NCBI GenBank assembly: GCA_002390165.1
Contig: DGOU01000145.1
Coordinates: forward strand, 1,873-9,193
DNA from: Lutibacter sp. UBA4458
GTDB taxonomy: Bacteria > Bacteroidota > Bacteroidia > Flavobacteriales > Flavobacteriaceae
Direction of reading: 5' to 3'
DNA: 7,321 nt
The translations under genes were made by a program, and so were the position numbers. The notes below the pieces were generated by a model. That model saw only the letters and a program-made list of their open reading frames with translations. It ran no database searches and was not told the DNA's origin. Of this stretch, positions 1 through 6,008 are shown piece after piece (position 1 is the stretch's first letter; the number at the start of each line of letters is the position of its first letter).

Positions 1-225
1 GATAGCTTAGGGTTGTTTCCTTTAAAAATTAAAAAACCTGTAGCAATTCTATTGCAGCAATCTCCTAAAATTAATTTAGAAAGATTATTGAAAAGATTAC
101 ATCCAACCTATATAGTTGCGGATGCTTCAAATTATAAAAGTTATTTGAATAATTGGAAAAAAACGTGTGTAAAAAATAAAACTCCTTTTTACAATACTGT
201 GCAAAAAGGAGCTTTTATTAAATGA
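1..225 (+). CDS. comEC: ComEC/Rec2-family competence protein, C-terminal fragment
   Basis: The reading frame is open from the left edge and stops with TGA at 223-225, leaving the last 74 residues. The TTG at 13-15 is an internal codon, not a start, because the frame continues upstream (DSLG). The fragment has the ending I know from flavobacterial ComEC/Rec2 proteins: QSPKINLERL, then IVADASNYKSY, a W..TC segment and a final KGAFIK. In full-length proteins this is the end of the C-terminal metallo-beta-lactamase-like domain that follows the membrane competence domain. ComEC forms the inner-membrane channel for single-stranded DNA during natural transformation. Whether this copy is intact cannot be judged, since the membrane part lies outside the window. 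The gene converges on the thioredoxin-fold gene with 11 bases between stops. Its last codons contain a strong inverted repeat (182-211). The family call rests on remembered sequence similarity. Confidence 0.8.
   Translation, partial: DSLGLFPLKIKKPVAILLQQSPKINLERLLKRLHPTYIVADASNYKSYLNNWKKTCVKNKTPFYNTVQKGAFIK
182..211. terminator. bidirectional intrinsic terminator inside the 3' end of comEC
   Basis: A perfect 9-bp inverted repeat, CTCCTTTTT (182-190) and AAAAAGGAG (203-211), is separated by a 12-base loop. On the minus strand the stem begins 26 bases past the thioredoxin gene's stop and is followed directly by TTTTATTTTTT (complement of 171-181), a good U-tract. On the plus strand it is followed by the weaker CTTTTATT. 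It is therefore a good terminator for the minus-strand gene and a possible weak one for comEC. It lies wholly within comEC codons, which suits a convergent pair with almost no intergenic room. Termination activity is inferred from structure only. Confidence 0.6.
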
Positions 226-236
226 ATTAAGAAAAT

Positions 237-776
237 TTATTCCTTAAATTTATAAGTGAAATTAGAAGAATATTTTTGAAATTCTTCTTTGGTTTTGATA
301 TTTTTATAATCATCATTTTTAAAAACTTTCAAAAATAGTTCTAATTGTTTTGGAGTTTTATATCCTACTAAAGGGCCGATAAAATCAGACTTCTCATCTA
401 AAAAAAGAATGGTAGGATAGGCTCTTACACTATAATATCCTGCTAGTTGATGAGAACTATTTCTGCCAGATTTATTTGGGTCAAAATTTGGATTACCAAA
501 GGTTTTTTCTTTAAAATTGATAGTTTCATTTCCTTCAGCATTAAATTTTACTGCGTAGTAGTTTTTATTAACATAAGCTACTAAATCAGGATTATGAAAA
601 GTATTGCGGTCTAACATTTTACAAGGTCCGCACCATTTAGTATAGGCGTCAATCATTATTTTTTTAGGATTTTTTTTCTGAGCTGCAATTGCTTGTTCAA
701 AAGTCATCCAATTAATTTCTTGAGCATTTGCCGAAATTGCAAAAATAAATACTAATAAGAAAGTTATTTTTTTCAT
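237..776 (-). CDS. exported thioredoxin-fold protein with WCGPCK motif
   Basis: A 179-residue protein. It has a short signal peptide at residues 1-18 (MKK, a hydrophobic stretch, then ANA before QE), so it should act in the periplasm. The thioredoxin fold is shown by the redox motif W48-C49-G50-P51-C52-K53 after the strand KKIMIDAYT, and by the cis-proline P121 in RAYPTILF. The spacing between motif and cis-proline is longer than in classical thioredoxin. The extra residues, about 84-110, are polar and rich in Asn, Gly and Lys. This resembles the Thioredoxin_7/DUF255-like exported proteins common in Bacteroidota, which reduce or isomerise disulfides in envelope proteins; the substrate here is unknown. 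The ATG at 774-776 is chosen because it gives the complete signal peptide. The gene sits 69 bases after the third peptide transporter and has its own likely promoter (799-827). A functional link to the transporters is not shown. Confidence 0.85.
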   Translation of the reverse strand: MKKITFLLVFIFAISANAQEINWMTFEQAIAAQKKNPKKIMIDAYTKWCGPCKMLDRNTFHNPDLVAYVNKNYYAVKFNAEGNETINFKEKTFGNPNFDPNKSGRNSSHQLAGYYSVRAYPTILFLDEKSDFIGPLVGYKTPKQLELFLKVFKNDDYKNIKTKEEFQKYSSNFTYKFKE

Positions 777-798
777 TAATTTAATTTTAGTTATTTTT

Positions 799-827
799 AA
801 AAGTTAGGACGCAATAATATTGCCAAA
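799..827 (-). promoter_or_regulatory. candidate Bacteroidota promoter for the thioredoxin-fold gene
   Basis: Read on the minus strand, TTTG (824-827) is followed after 17 bases by TAACTTTT (799-806). This matches the Bacteroidota -33/-7 pattern TTTG ... TAnnTTTG except for the last base of the -7 box. The start of transcription would fall near 793, giving a short A-rich leader before the ATG at 774-776. The perfect palindrome at 811-823 lies in the spacer. An alternative -7 box, TAATTTTG at 824-831, matches better but lacks a -33 element. Confidence 0.4.
811..823. repeat. 13-base palindrome in promoter spacer
   Basis: GCAATA and TATTGC are exact inverted copies around a single central A. As a hairpin it would have only about 5 base pairs, and no T-tract follows on the minus strand. 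It therefore fits a dimeric regulator's operator better than a terminator for the upstream transporter. No known regulator motif is recognised. In AT-rich DNA a short palindrome can also arise by chance. Confidence 0.3.
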
Positions 828-845
828 ATTACAAATTAGTTTATT

Positions 846-2876
846 TTATTTAACGCCGTGCATTAATTTCTTTAAAACAGGAGTTAAGGTTAACGCTATA
901 ATACCAATAATTATAGGTACAAATGTAAAAATTAAAAAGAAAGTAGCAATATCGTATTTTGCAGTTATATCATCAATCATTGCTCCCATTTTACCGGATG
1001 CTTTATTTCCTATAGCCAAAGCCAAATACCAAACGCCAAACATAAAAGCAATCATTCTAGGCGGTACTAATTTACTTACATAAGATAAGCCAACAGGAGA
1101 AACACATAATTCTCCTAAAGTGTGAAATAAATATGCCAAAATTAACCAAACCATACTTATAGAAGCAGTTTTTGCTCCTTGTGGAATACCAGAAGCTCCA
1201 AATGCTAAAAATGCAAATCCAATTCCTAAAAAGAAAAGGCCAATAGCATATTTTGATGCAGGATTTGGGTTGTATTTACTTTCCCACCATTTTGAAAAAA
1301 GCGGTGCAAAAACAATAATAAATAACGAATTTAAAATTAAAAACCATGTTGCAGGAATTTGAATTTCATTTTCTCGTTTTTTAATAATACTTGCTTGTAT
1401 TTTTGTTTTTATTAGCGAAGCCTTTTCTGGAGTAAGATATTTAAAATTAGTTCCTTTTTTATCGATATCAATAATGGTAACTTTATCGTTTTGATGATAT
1501 TCTGAAGAGGAACGAATTACCGTATTTTTAGTAATTATCTCTACATTTTCAGGAACTTTTGTTGTATTTGTAATTACATAATTTTTTTTCTGAATTTCTC
1601 CATTTGCATTTGTTGTAGAAACCTGATAAGTAGGATAAGAAATTTCATAAGAATAAGTAGTAAAATTTCTATCTATTTTCCAAATTACTAATCCCCAAAT
1701 TATTAAAAAACTAAATCCTAAAATTAAATTAGAAATAAAATATTTTTTAAAAGTTTGCTTAAATAGTAGATATAAAACCCAAGTAATTATAGCAATAGGG
1801 ACAATAGTAATAATTACATCAACAATGTTAAAAATAAATGCAGCATTACCAGACAATATTCTATTAGTATAGTCTTTTGCAAAAATACTCATACTACCTC
1901 CAGCTTGTTCAAAGGATGCCCAAAAGAAGATAATAAAAGAAGCAAAAATTACCACAGCAATCATTTTATCACGAGTAATTTTACTGTATCGTATTATTCT
2001 TGAAACAATTAAAAATAAGAATAGGATAAGAGTAATAACTATAACATAACCTGCATAATCTGTTTTGTGGAAACTAAGTAAATTATAATCTATAATTTTA
2101 GATAACGGATCATTTATAATCCAGGTAAGTCCTAATATTGCTACTATAACAATAAGTAGTTTATCTACTAATGTAAACGGATTTAATTTGTCTTCAATTT
2201 CGGTATGATTATCCGCTTCAATTTTTTTATTTTCTTTATTTGGTCTTTTACCAACTTCGCCAAAAATTCCGTGAGCAAAAGTAAATTGTAACAAGCCTAA
2301 CAGCATAAAAATTCCAGCTAAACCAAATCCCCAACTCCATCCTAACTCTTCTCCCATATAACCGCAAAGCATTATTCCTAAAAATGCTCCAGCATTTACA
2401 CCCATATAAAAAATAGTGTAAGCACCATCTTTTTTTTCAGGAAAATCTTTGTATAAAATGGAAATAAAAGAGCTCATATTCGGTTTAAAAAAACCAGTAC
2501 CAATAACTAATAAAAGTAATCCTAAGTATAAAAAAAATGGACTAGCCTCAACAGCCATACTAGCGTGCCCTAAAGTCATAATTAAAGCGCCAATAATAAT
2601 AGCTTTTCTATTTCCTAAGTATTTATCGGCTAAGGTTCCGCCAATTATGGGAGTTAAATATAGTAAGGCTAAATAGGTACCATAAAGAGCTAAGGCATTT
2701 TCTCTAGGCCAGTTCCAACCACCTAATCCAAAAGCGCTTACTAAAAATAAAACCAATAATGCCCGCATTCCATAAAATGAAAAACGTTCCCACATTTCAG
2801 TAAAAAATAATACAAAAAGTCCAGCAGGATGCCCTAATACTTGTGTTTTAAAAAATTCGTTTGATGATTGACTCAT
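846..2876 (-). CDS. POT/PTR-family proton-coupled oligopeptide transporter with TM7-TM8 insertion
   Basis: A 676-residue inner-membrane protein of the POT (PTR2) branch of the major facilitator superfamily, which imports di- and tripeptides with protons. Family residues are in place: the TM1 ExxER motif (E27, E30, R31 in TEMWERFSFYG), the TM2-3 loop GGTLADKYLGNRK, the TM4 lysine K131 in GFFKPNMSS, the PTR2-like FYMGVNAGA in TM5, E323 in the TM7 motif FEQAGGS and E589 in the TM10 motif GELCVSPVGLS. The extra prokaryotic helices HA and HB fit about 237-295. The usual length is about 450-520. The excess is one block at about 344-506: two further hydrophobic helices (345-371 and 381-399, joined by the basic KQTFKKYF), then a polar stretch of about 105 residues placed in the periplasm, before TM8 resumes at PATWF. 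I predict 16 membrane segments. The first ATG after the terminator at 2905-2933 is taken as the start. It is a paralogue of the transporter at 4515-6008. Confidence 0.9.
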   Translation of the reverse strand: MSQSSNEFFKTQVLGHPAGLFVLFFTEMWERFSFYGMRALLVLFLVSAFGLGGWNWPRENALALYGTYLALLYLTPIIGGTLADKYLGNRKAIIIGALIMTLGHASMAVEASPFFLYLGLLLLVIGTGFFKPNMSSFISILYKDFPEKKDGAYTIFYMGVNAGAFLGIMLCGYMGEELGWSWGFGLAGIFMLLGLLQFTFAHGIFGEVGKRPNKENKKIEADNHTEIEDKLNPFTLVDKLLIVIVAILGLTWIINDPLSKIIDYNLLSFHKTDYAGYVIVITLILFLFLIVSRIIRYSKITRDKMIAVVIFASFIIFFWASFEQAGGSMSIFAKDYTNRILSGNAAFIFNIVDVIITIVPIAIITWVLYLLFKQTFKKYFISNLILGFSFLIIWGLVIWKIDRNFTTYSYEISYPTYQVSTTNANGEIQKKNYVITNTTKVPENVEIITKNTVIRSSSEYHQNDKVTIIDIDKKGTNFKYLTPEKASLIKTKIQASIIKKRENEIQIPATWFLILNSLFIIVFAPLFSKWWESKYNPNPASKYAIGLFFLGIGFAFLAFGASGIPQGAKTASISMVWLILAYLFHTLGELCVSPVGLSYVSKLVPPRMIAFMFGVWYLALAIGNKASGKMGAMIDDITAKYDIATFFLIFTFVPIIIGIIALTLTPVLKKLMHGVK

Positions 2877-2889
2877 TGTATCTATTTTA

Positions 2890-2897
2890 AAAAGTTA
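2890..2897 (-). promoter_or_regulatory. possible -7 element upstream of the inserted POT transporter
   Basis: TAACTTTT on the minus strand, within CTAACTTTTTAAAATA, nearly repeats the leader of the thioredoxin-fold gene (CTAACTTTTAAAAATA at about 792-807). It resembles the Bacteroidota -7 box TAnnTTTG, with the last base different. No TTG lies 17-20 bases upstream; that position is occupied by the terminator of the preceding gene. It is listed because a terminator precedes this gene, so a promoter is expected here. Confidence 0.25.
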
Positions 2898-2904
2898 GAT
2901 ATAT

Positions 2905-2933
2905 AAAAAACGCCTCTAATAAAAGAAGCGTTT
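2905..2933 (-). terminator. intrinsic terminator after the divergent POT-like gene
   Basis: On the minus strand, AAACGC (complement of 2928-2933) pairs with GCGTTT (complement of 2908-2913). The stem extends inward by one G-U, then U-A, C-G and U-A, making 10 base pairs around a 6-base loop (2918-2923). A run of six T (complement of 2905-2910) overlaps the base of the stem and is followed by ATATAT. The hairpin starts 14 bases past the stop at 2948-2950 and ends about 30 bases before the next ATG, so it should cut the second transporter's transcript from the third's. Confidence 0.75.
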
Positions 2934-2947
2934 CTAATTGTTTTAAA

Positions 2948-4426
2948 TTAAGCAGCTTTTTTAAGTTGTTTTTTTATAACATAATCATAAATAATTAACC
3001 CAATAATTGTTGATAAGCCTATAGCCGCAATTATATACCAGATGTTACCTGGGTGATAGATATTCCAAATGTGGTTTGTCATTTGGTCTTGAGTCATTTG
3101 TAATTTGGAAGCAGCTTCATTATAAAACTGATTTTTTGTATAAGTATCGCTAATTTCAGGTAATTCAATATTTTTAGAAGTTAATTCTCGCCTTATTAAA
3201 CCAACTTTATCAGATAGACTTTGGTATAAATCTCCTGTAATCCACTTAGTTAATAAATTTGCAAAAGCAATTGGTAAAAAGTAAGTTCCCATATAAAGCG
3301 CTTCTTTCCCTTTAGGTGAGATTTTGGCGATATAGTCAGAAAATTTTGGGTTGGAAGTCATTTCACCTATTGCGAAAATTAAAATCCCAAATATTGTAAA
3401 AAATACATTTGAGGTATAAAAAGATAAAGCAATACCGATGACTGCTATAAAAATACCCGTCATCATAGCATTAATTGGTTTCCATTTTAATATGATAGTT
3501 GAAACAATCATTTGTAGAATAACTATAAAAAATGCATCAAGATTTACAACCATTTCAGGGTTAATTCCGCCATGTTTATTTTTGAAAAATTCAGCAATCC
3601 AAGGCGTGTAGTTTGATAGGGCGTCGTAAAGAGGTGTTGTATTTACCCACTCTTCAATGAATACAGGTAAAGTGTAAAATAATTGATTGAACATTAACCA
3701 AAAACCAACCATTATTAAAAGAAGTAAAGTCAATTTCATATCAGAAAGAGCTTCAAAAATATTTTTCAAGGACTTAATGATTGTTTTACCTAATGAATCT
3801 TCATTTTTTTCTCTGTTTGGTTCTTTGAAAAAGAAGACTACTATTATTAAGTTTACAGCTATCGCCACAGTTGCCATTATAAATACAATTTTCCAACCAT
3901 ATTCATCTCGTAATTTTGCAGAAAAAAGAGGTCCAAAAAAACCGCCAATATTTACCATCATATAAAACACACCAAATCCAAAAGATGAATTTCGTTTGTC
4001 AGTAGATTTAGTAACAATAGCAGATGCAACAGGTTTAAACATAGCTGCACCAAAAGCGACTATTAAAAACATAATAAAAACAGAAGAATATGAAGAAACT
4101 TCTCCCATAAAATAATAACCTATACCCAATAATAAATAAGCAATTATTAATGATAGTTTATAACCAATTTTATCAGAAATTGCTCCTGTAATAATTGGTA
4201 ATAAATACAAAATAAAAGTAACATAAGACATTATTTCACCTCTTTCGATTTGTGTAAAACCTAAGGCGCCTTCATCAGTTGACCCTACTAAGTATAATGC
4301 CAAGACAGCAAATAAACCATACCATGCCCAACGTTCAAAAAGTTCCATTACACTTGCTAACCAAAAAGGTTTTGTGAATGATTTTAATAAACCGATAAAA
4401 CCTAAATCTTTTTTTTCTGTACTCAT
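2948..4426 (-). CDS. divergent POT-like (MFS) peptide transporter
   Basis: A 492-residue integral membrane protein. POT membership is shown by the TM1 ExxER motif (E28, E31, R32 in MELFERWAWYG), the GAISDKIGYK loop after TM2, the TM4 lysine K131 in AMFKPVAS, and FYMMVNIGGFFGP in TM5. The second half diverges from both neighbours. TM7 reads FWLMFNQLFYTLP rather than FEQAGGS, and TM10 reads GEMTSNPKFSDY rather than GELxxSPxGLS, keeping E355. The stretch after TM6 (about 201-231) is short and charged, so HA and HB appear absent, leaving 12 helices. Two periplasmic loops are long: about 251-292 (TM7-8) and about 396-460 (TM11-12). Peptide import is the family expectation, but the changed central residues leave the substrate open. 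The gene is flanked by terminators at 4445-4480 and 2905-2933. No convincing promoter is visible in the 88 bases upstream. The ATG at 4424-4426 gives a normal N-terminus. Confidence 0.8.
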   Translation of the reverse strand: MSTEKKDLGFIGLLKSFTKPFWLASVMELFERWAWYGLFAVLALYLVGSTDEGALGFTQIERGEIMSYVTFILYLLPIITGAISDKIGYKLSLIIAYLLLGIGYYFMGEVSSYSSVFIMFLIVAFGAAMFKPVASAIVTKSTDKRNSSFGFGVFYMMVNIGGFFGPLFSAKLRDEYGWKIVFIMATVAIAVNLIIVVFFFKEPNREKNEDSLGKTIIKSLKNIFEALSDMKLTLLLLIMVGFWLMFNQLFYTLPVFIEEWVNTTPLYDALSNYTPWIAEFFKNKHGGINPEMVVNLDAFFIVILQMIVSTIILKWKPINAMMTGIFIAVIGIALSFYTSNVFFTIFGILIFAIGEMTSNPKFSDYIAKISPKGKEALYMGTYFLPIAFANLLTKWITGDLYQSLSDKVGLIRRELTSKNIELPEISDTYTKNQFYNEAASKLQMTQDQMTNHIWNIYHPGNIWYIIAAIGLSTIIGLIIYDYVIKKQLKKAA

Positions 4427-4444
4427 TTTAATTATTATTTATAT

Positions 4445-4480
4445 AAAAAAAACTCAACTAAACAAGTTAGCTGAGTTTTT
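4445..4480 (-). terminator. intrinsic terminator after the DPP-IV-linked POT transporter
   Basis: On the minus strand, AAAAACTCAGCTAA (complement of 4467-4480) pairs with TTAGTTGAGTTTTT (complement of 4448-4461) through one G-U, around a 5-base loop (4462-4466). The second arm runs on into eight T (complement of 4445-4452). The stem core ACTCAGCTAA/TTAGTTGAGT is 10 base pairs, extended by A-T pairs. It lies 35 bases past the stop at 4515-4517 and ends about 18 bases before the next ATG at 4426. On the plus strand the G-U becomes an A-C mismatch and a T-run also follows, but no plus-strand gene ends here. Confidence 0.8.
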
Positions 4481-4514
4481 AGTTAATTTATTATTTATGG
4501 TAAATACTCATTTT

Positions 4515-6008
4515 TTAGTGAATTCCTTTCATTGCTTTATTAAGTAAAGGAGAAATTAGAACGGTTATAACACCAATAATAATCATCACCCACATAATAA
4601 AAGGGTATAATGGGTAATCAAACTTTTTAAGTATTCCTTCTAGCATACCTGCCATAAAGTTACCAGCTGCAAAACTTGCCATCCATAATCCCATTACCAC
4701 AGAAACTAATTTTGTTGGTGCTAATTTTGTAATCATAGATAAACCAATAGGAGATAACATTAATTCTCCTAAAGTTAACAGTACATAAACGGAAACTAAC
4801 CACCAAGGTGATACTTTTATCCCTGAATCTGCAAGACCTTGAGCTTGTGTCATCACAAAAAAGGCAATAGCTCCTAAGAAAAATCCTAAAGCAAATTTCA
4901 TTGGTGTTCTTGGGTTCCACCCTTTTTTATCTAACCATATCCACATTAATGAAAATAAGGAAGCAAATATTAAAATAGCAAATGAATTTACATTTTGAAA
5001 CCATGTTGCTGGCATTTCCCAACCAAACATTATACGGTCTGTATTGTCTCTAGCAAATAAACTAAAAGTACCACCGGCTTGTTCAAAACCAGCCCAGAAA
5101 ACAATATTAAAAACGGCCAATACAATAATTACAGCCATTCTACTCCATTCATCAGCTCCATTTGTACCTTTAAATATAGTATATGATAAACCAACAACAA
5201 TTGCAGCAAACAATATATAAGTTACAGCTGTTCTAGCCATTTCTGGTAAAAATCCCCAAATGTAAATTACAGCCAAAGTAGCTATAATTAAAGAAATAGA
5301 ATAAATAACAATGGTTGACCAATCTTTTAAATCTAATCTGTTTTTATCCTTTGGAGTGTTTGGAGGTAAACCATAATGCTCTAATGTGTTTTCTCTCCAG
5401 TTTAGCCAAAGTACACCTAAAATCATACCAAAACCTGCAGCTAAAAATCCATATCCCCAATTAACGCTTTCTCCTAATCCACCAGCAATAAAAGTTCCTA
5501 AAATGGCTCCTAAATTTATTCCTAAATAAAAGATGTTAAATCCAGAATCTTTCATTGGGTCATTATCATTGTAAAATTCACCTACAACGGTTGAAATATT
5601 TGGTTTAAAAAATCCGTTACCAATAATTAAAATACCTAGGCCATAATGAAAAATGGATAACCGAACTTCAGGAGATAATGAATGATCTAAAAAGGAACTT
5701 GCAGCTAGAAAAAATTGTCCAACAGCCATAACTAAACCACCAATATATACGGTTTTTCGCTGTCCTAGTAGCTTATCAGAAACCCAACCACCTAGAATAG
5801 GAGTTAAATAAACTAAACCAGTAAAAATTGCATAAATTTCTAAAGCAGCTTCTCTGTCTAATCCAAAACCATCTTTTACTAAGGTTGCAGTTAAATAAAG
5901 TACCAATAAGGCACGCATGCCGTAATAACTAAATCGTTCCCACATTTCCGTTGCAAACAAGGTATATAGCCCTTTTGGATGATGCTTTCTAAATGGTAAT
6001 TCTTTCAT
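4515..6008 (-). CDS. POT/PTR-family proton-coupled oligopeptide transporter, coupled to DPP-IV
   Basis: A 497-residue protein of canonical prokaryotic POT length and the most standard of the three transporters here. Visible signatures: ExxER in TM1 (E21, E24, R25 in TEMWERFSYYG), GGWVSDKLLGQRKT after TM2, K135 in GFFKPNIST (TM4), FYLGINLGAILG in TM5, E309 in GFEQAGGTF (TM7) and E415 in GELMLSPIGLS (TM10). These residues carry proton coupling and peptide binding in characterised POTs. HA and HB fit about 231-252 and 259-279, giving 14 membrane segments. It should import di- and tripeptides across the inner membrane. Its ATG (6006-6008) overlaps the peptidase TGA (6005-6007) as ATGA, so the two are on one mRNA and probably translationally coupled. 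The peptidase would produce X-Pro/X-Ala dipeptides for this importer. A strong terminator follows at 4445-4480. It is a paralogue of the gene at 846-2876, sharing near-identical TM1, TM7 and TM10 motifs but lacking its insertion. Confidence 0.93.
   Translation of the reverse strand: MKELPFRKHHPKGLYTLFATEMWERFSYYGMRALLVLYLTATLVKDGFGLDREAALEIYAIFTGLVYLTPILGGWVSDKLLGQRKTVYIGGLVMAVGQFFLAASSFLDHSLSPEVRLSIFHYGLGILIIGNGFFKPNISTVVGEFYNDNDPMKDSGFNIFYLGINLGAILGTFIAGGLGESVNWGYGFLAAGFGMILGVLWLNWRENTLEHYGLPPNTPKDKNRLDLKDWSTIVIYSISLIIATLAVIYIWGFLPEMARTAVTYILFAAIVVGLSYTIFKGTNGADEWSRMAVIIVLAVFNIVFWAGFEQAGGTFSLFARDNTDRIMFGWEMPATWFQNVNSFAILIFASLFSLMWIWLDKKGWNPRTPMKFALGFFLGAIAFFVMTQAQGLADSGIKVSPWWLVSVYVLLTLGELMLSPIGLSMITKLAPTKLVSVVMGLWMASFAAGNFMAGMLEGILKKFDYPLYPFIMWVMIIIGVITVLISPLLNKAMKGIH
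6005..6008 (-). other. ATGA stop-start overlap between DPP-IV and POT genes
   Basis: On the minus strand, ATGA contains the transporter start ATG (6006-6008) and the peptidase stop TGA (6005-6007). The preceding bases, AAACAAACAATTAAATT, hold no Shine-Dalgarno sequence. Translation of the transporter therefore probably depends on ribosomes finishing the peptidase, or on the A-rich leader type common in Bacteroidota. Confidence 0.9.

Noticed and set aside
824..831. TAATTTTG as the -7 box of the thioredoxin gene
   Set aside because: It matches TAnnTTTG exactly, but no TTG lies at the right distance upstream. The TTTG/TAACTTTT pair fits better. It remains an alternative.
820..1083. Plus-strand open frame of 87 codons opposite the 846-2876 transporter
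   Set aside because: It lies antisense to a strongly supported membrane protein, has no family features, and its hydrophobic look comes from the complementary strand.
2449..2676. Plus-strand open frame of 75 codons
   Set aside because: Antisense to conserved POT motifs (the TM3-TM4 region and the ADKYLGNRK loop). No independent evidence of coding.
3687..3965. Plus-strand open frame of 92 codons
   Set aside because: Antisense to the divergent POT-like gene. The low-complexity Lys/Ile/Thr composition is expected of AT-rich shadow frames.
4409..4416. Run of eight T near the start of the middle transporter as a slippage or phase-variation site
   Set aside because: It encodes Lys-Lys in a continuous frame (EKKD), and runs of this length are common throughout this AT-rich window.
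4660..4920. Minus-strand open frame of 86 codons in another frame of the 4515-6008 transporter
   Set aside because: It overlaps the conserved TM9-TM11 coding sequence in a shifted frame and has a composition rich in Cys, Arg and Ser unlike real genes here.
237..6008. The thioredoxin and transporter genes as a novel multi-gene system such as a secretion, defence or ribosomally made peptide export locus
   Set aside because: There are no precursor peptide, maturation enzyme, nuclease, ATPase or toxin-like genes. The contents are explained by peptide breakdown and uptake plus an unrelated redox protein.
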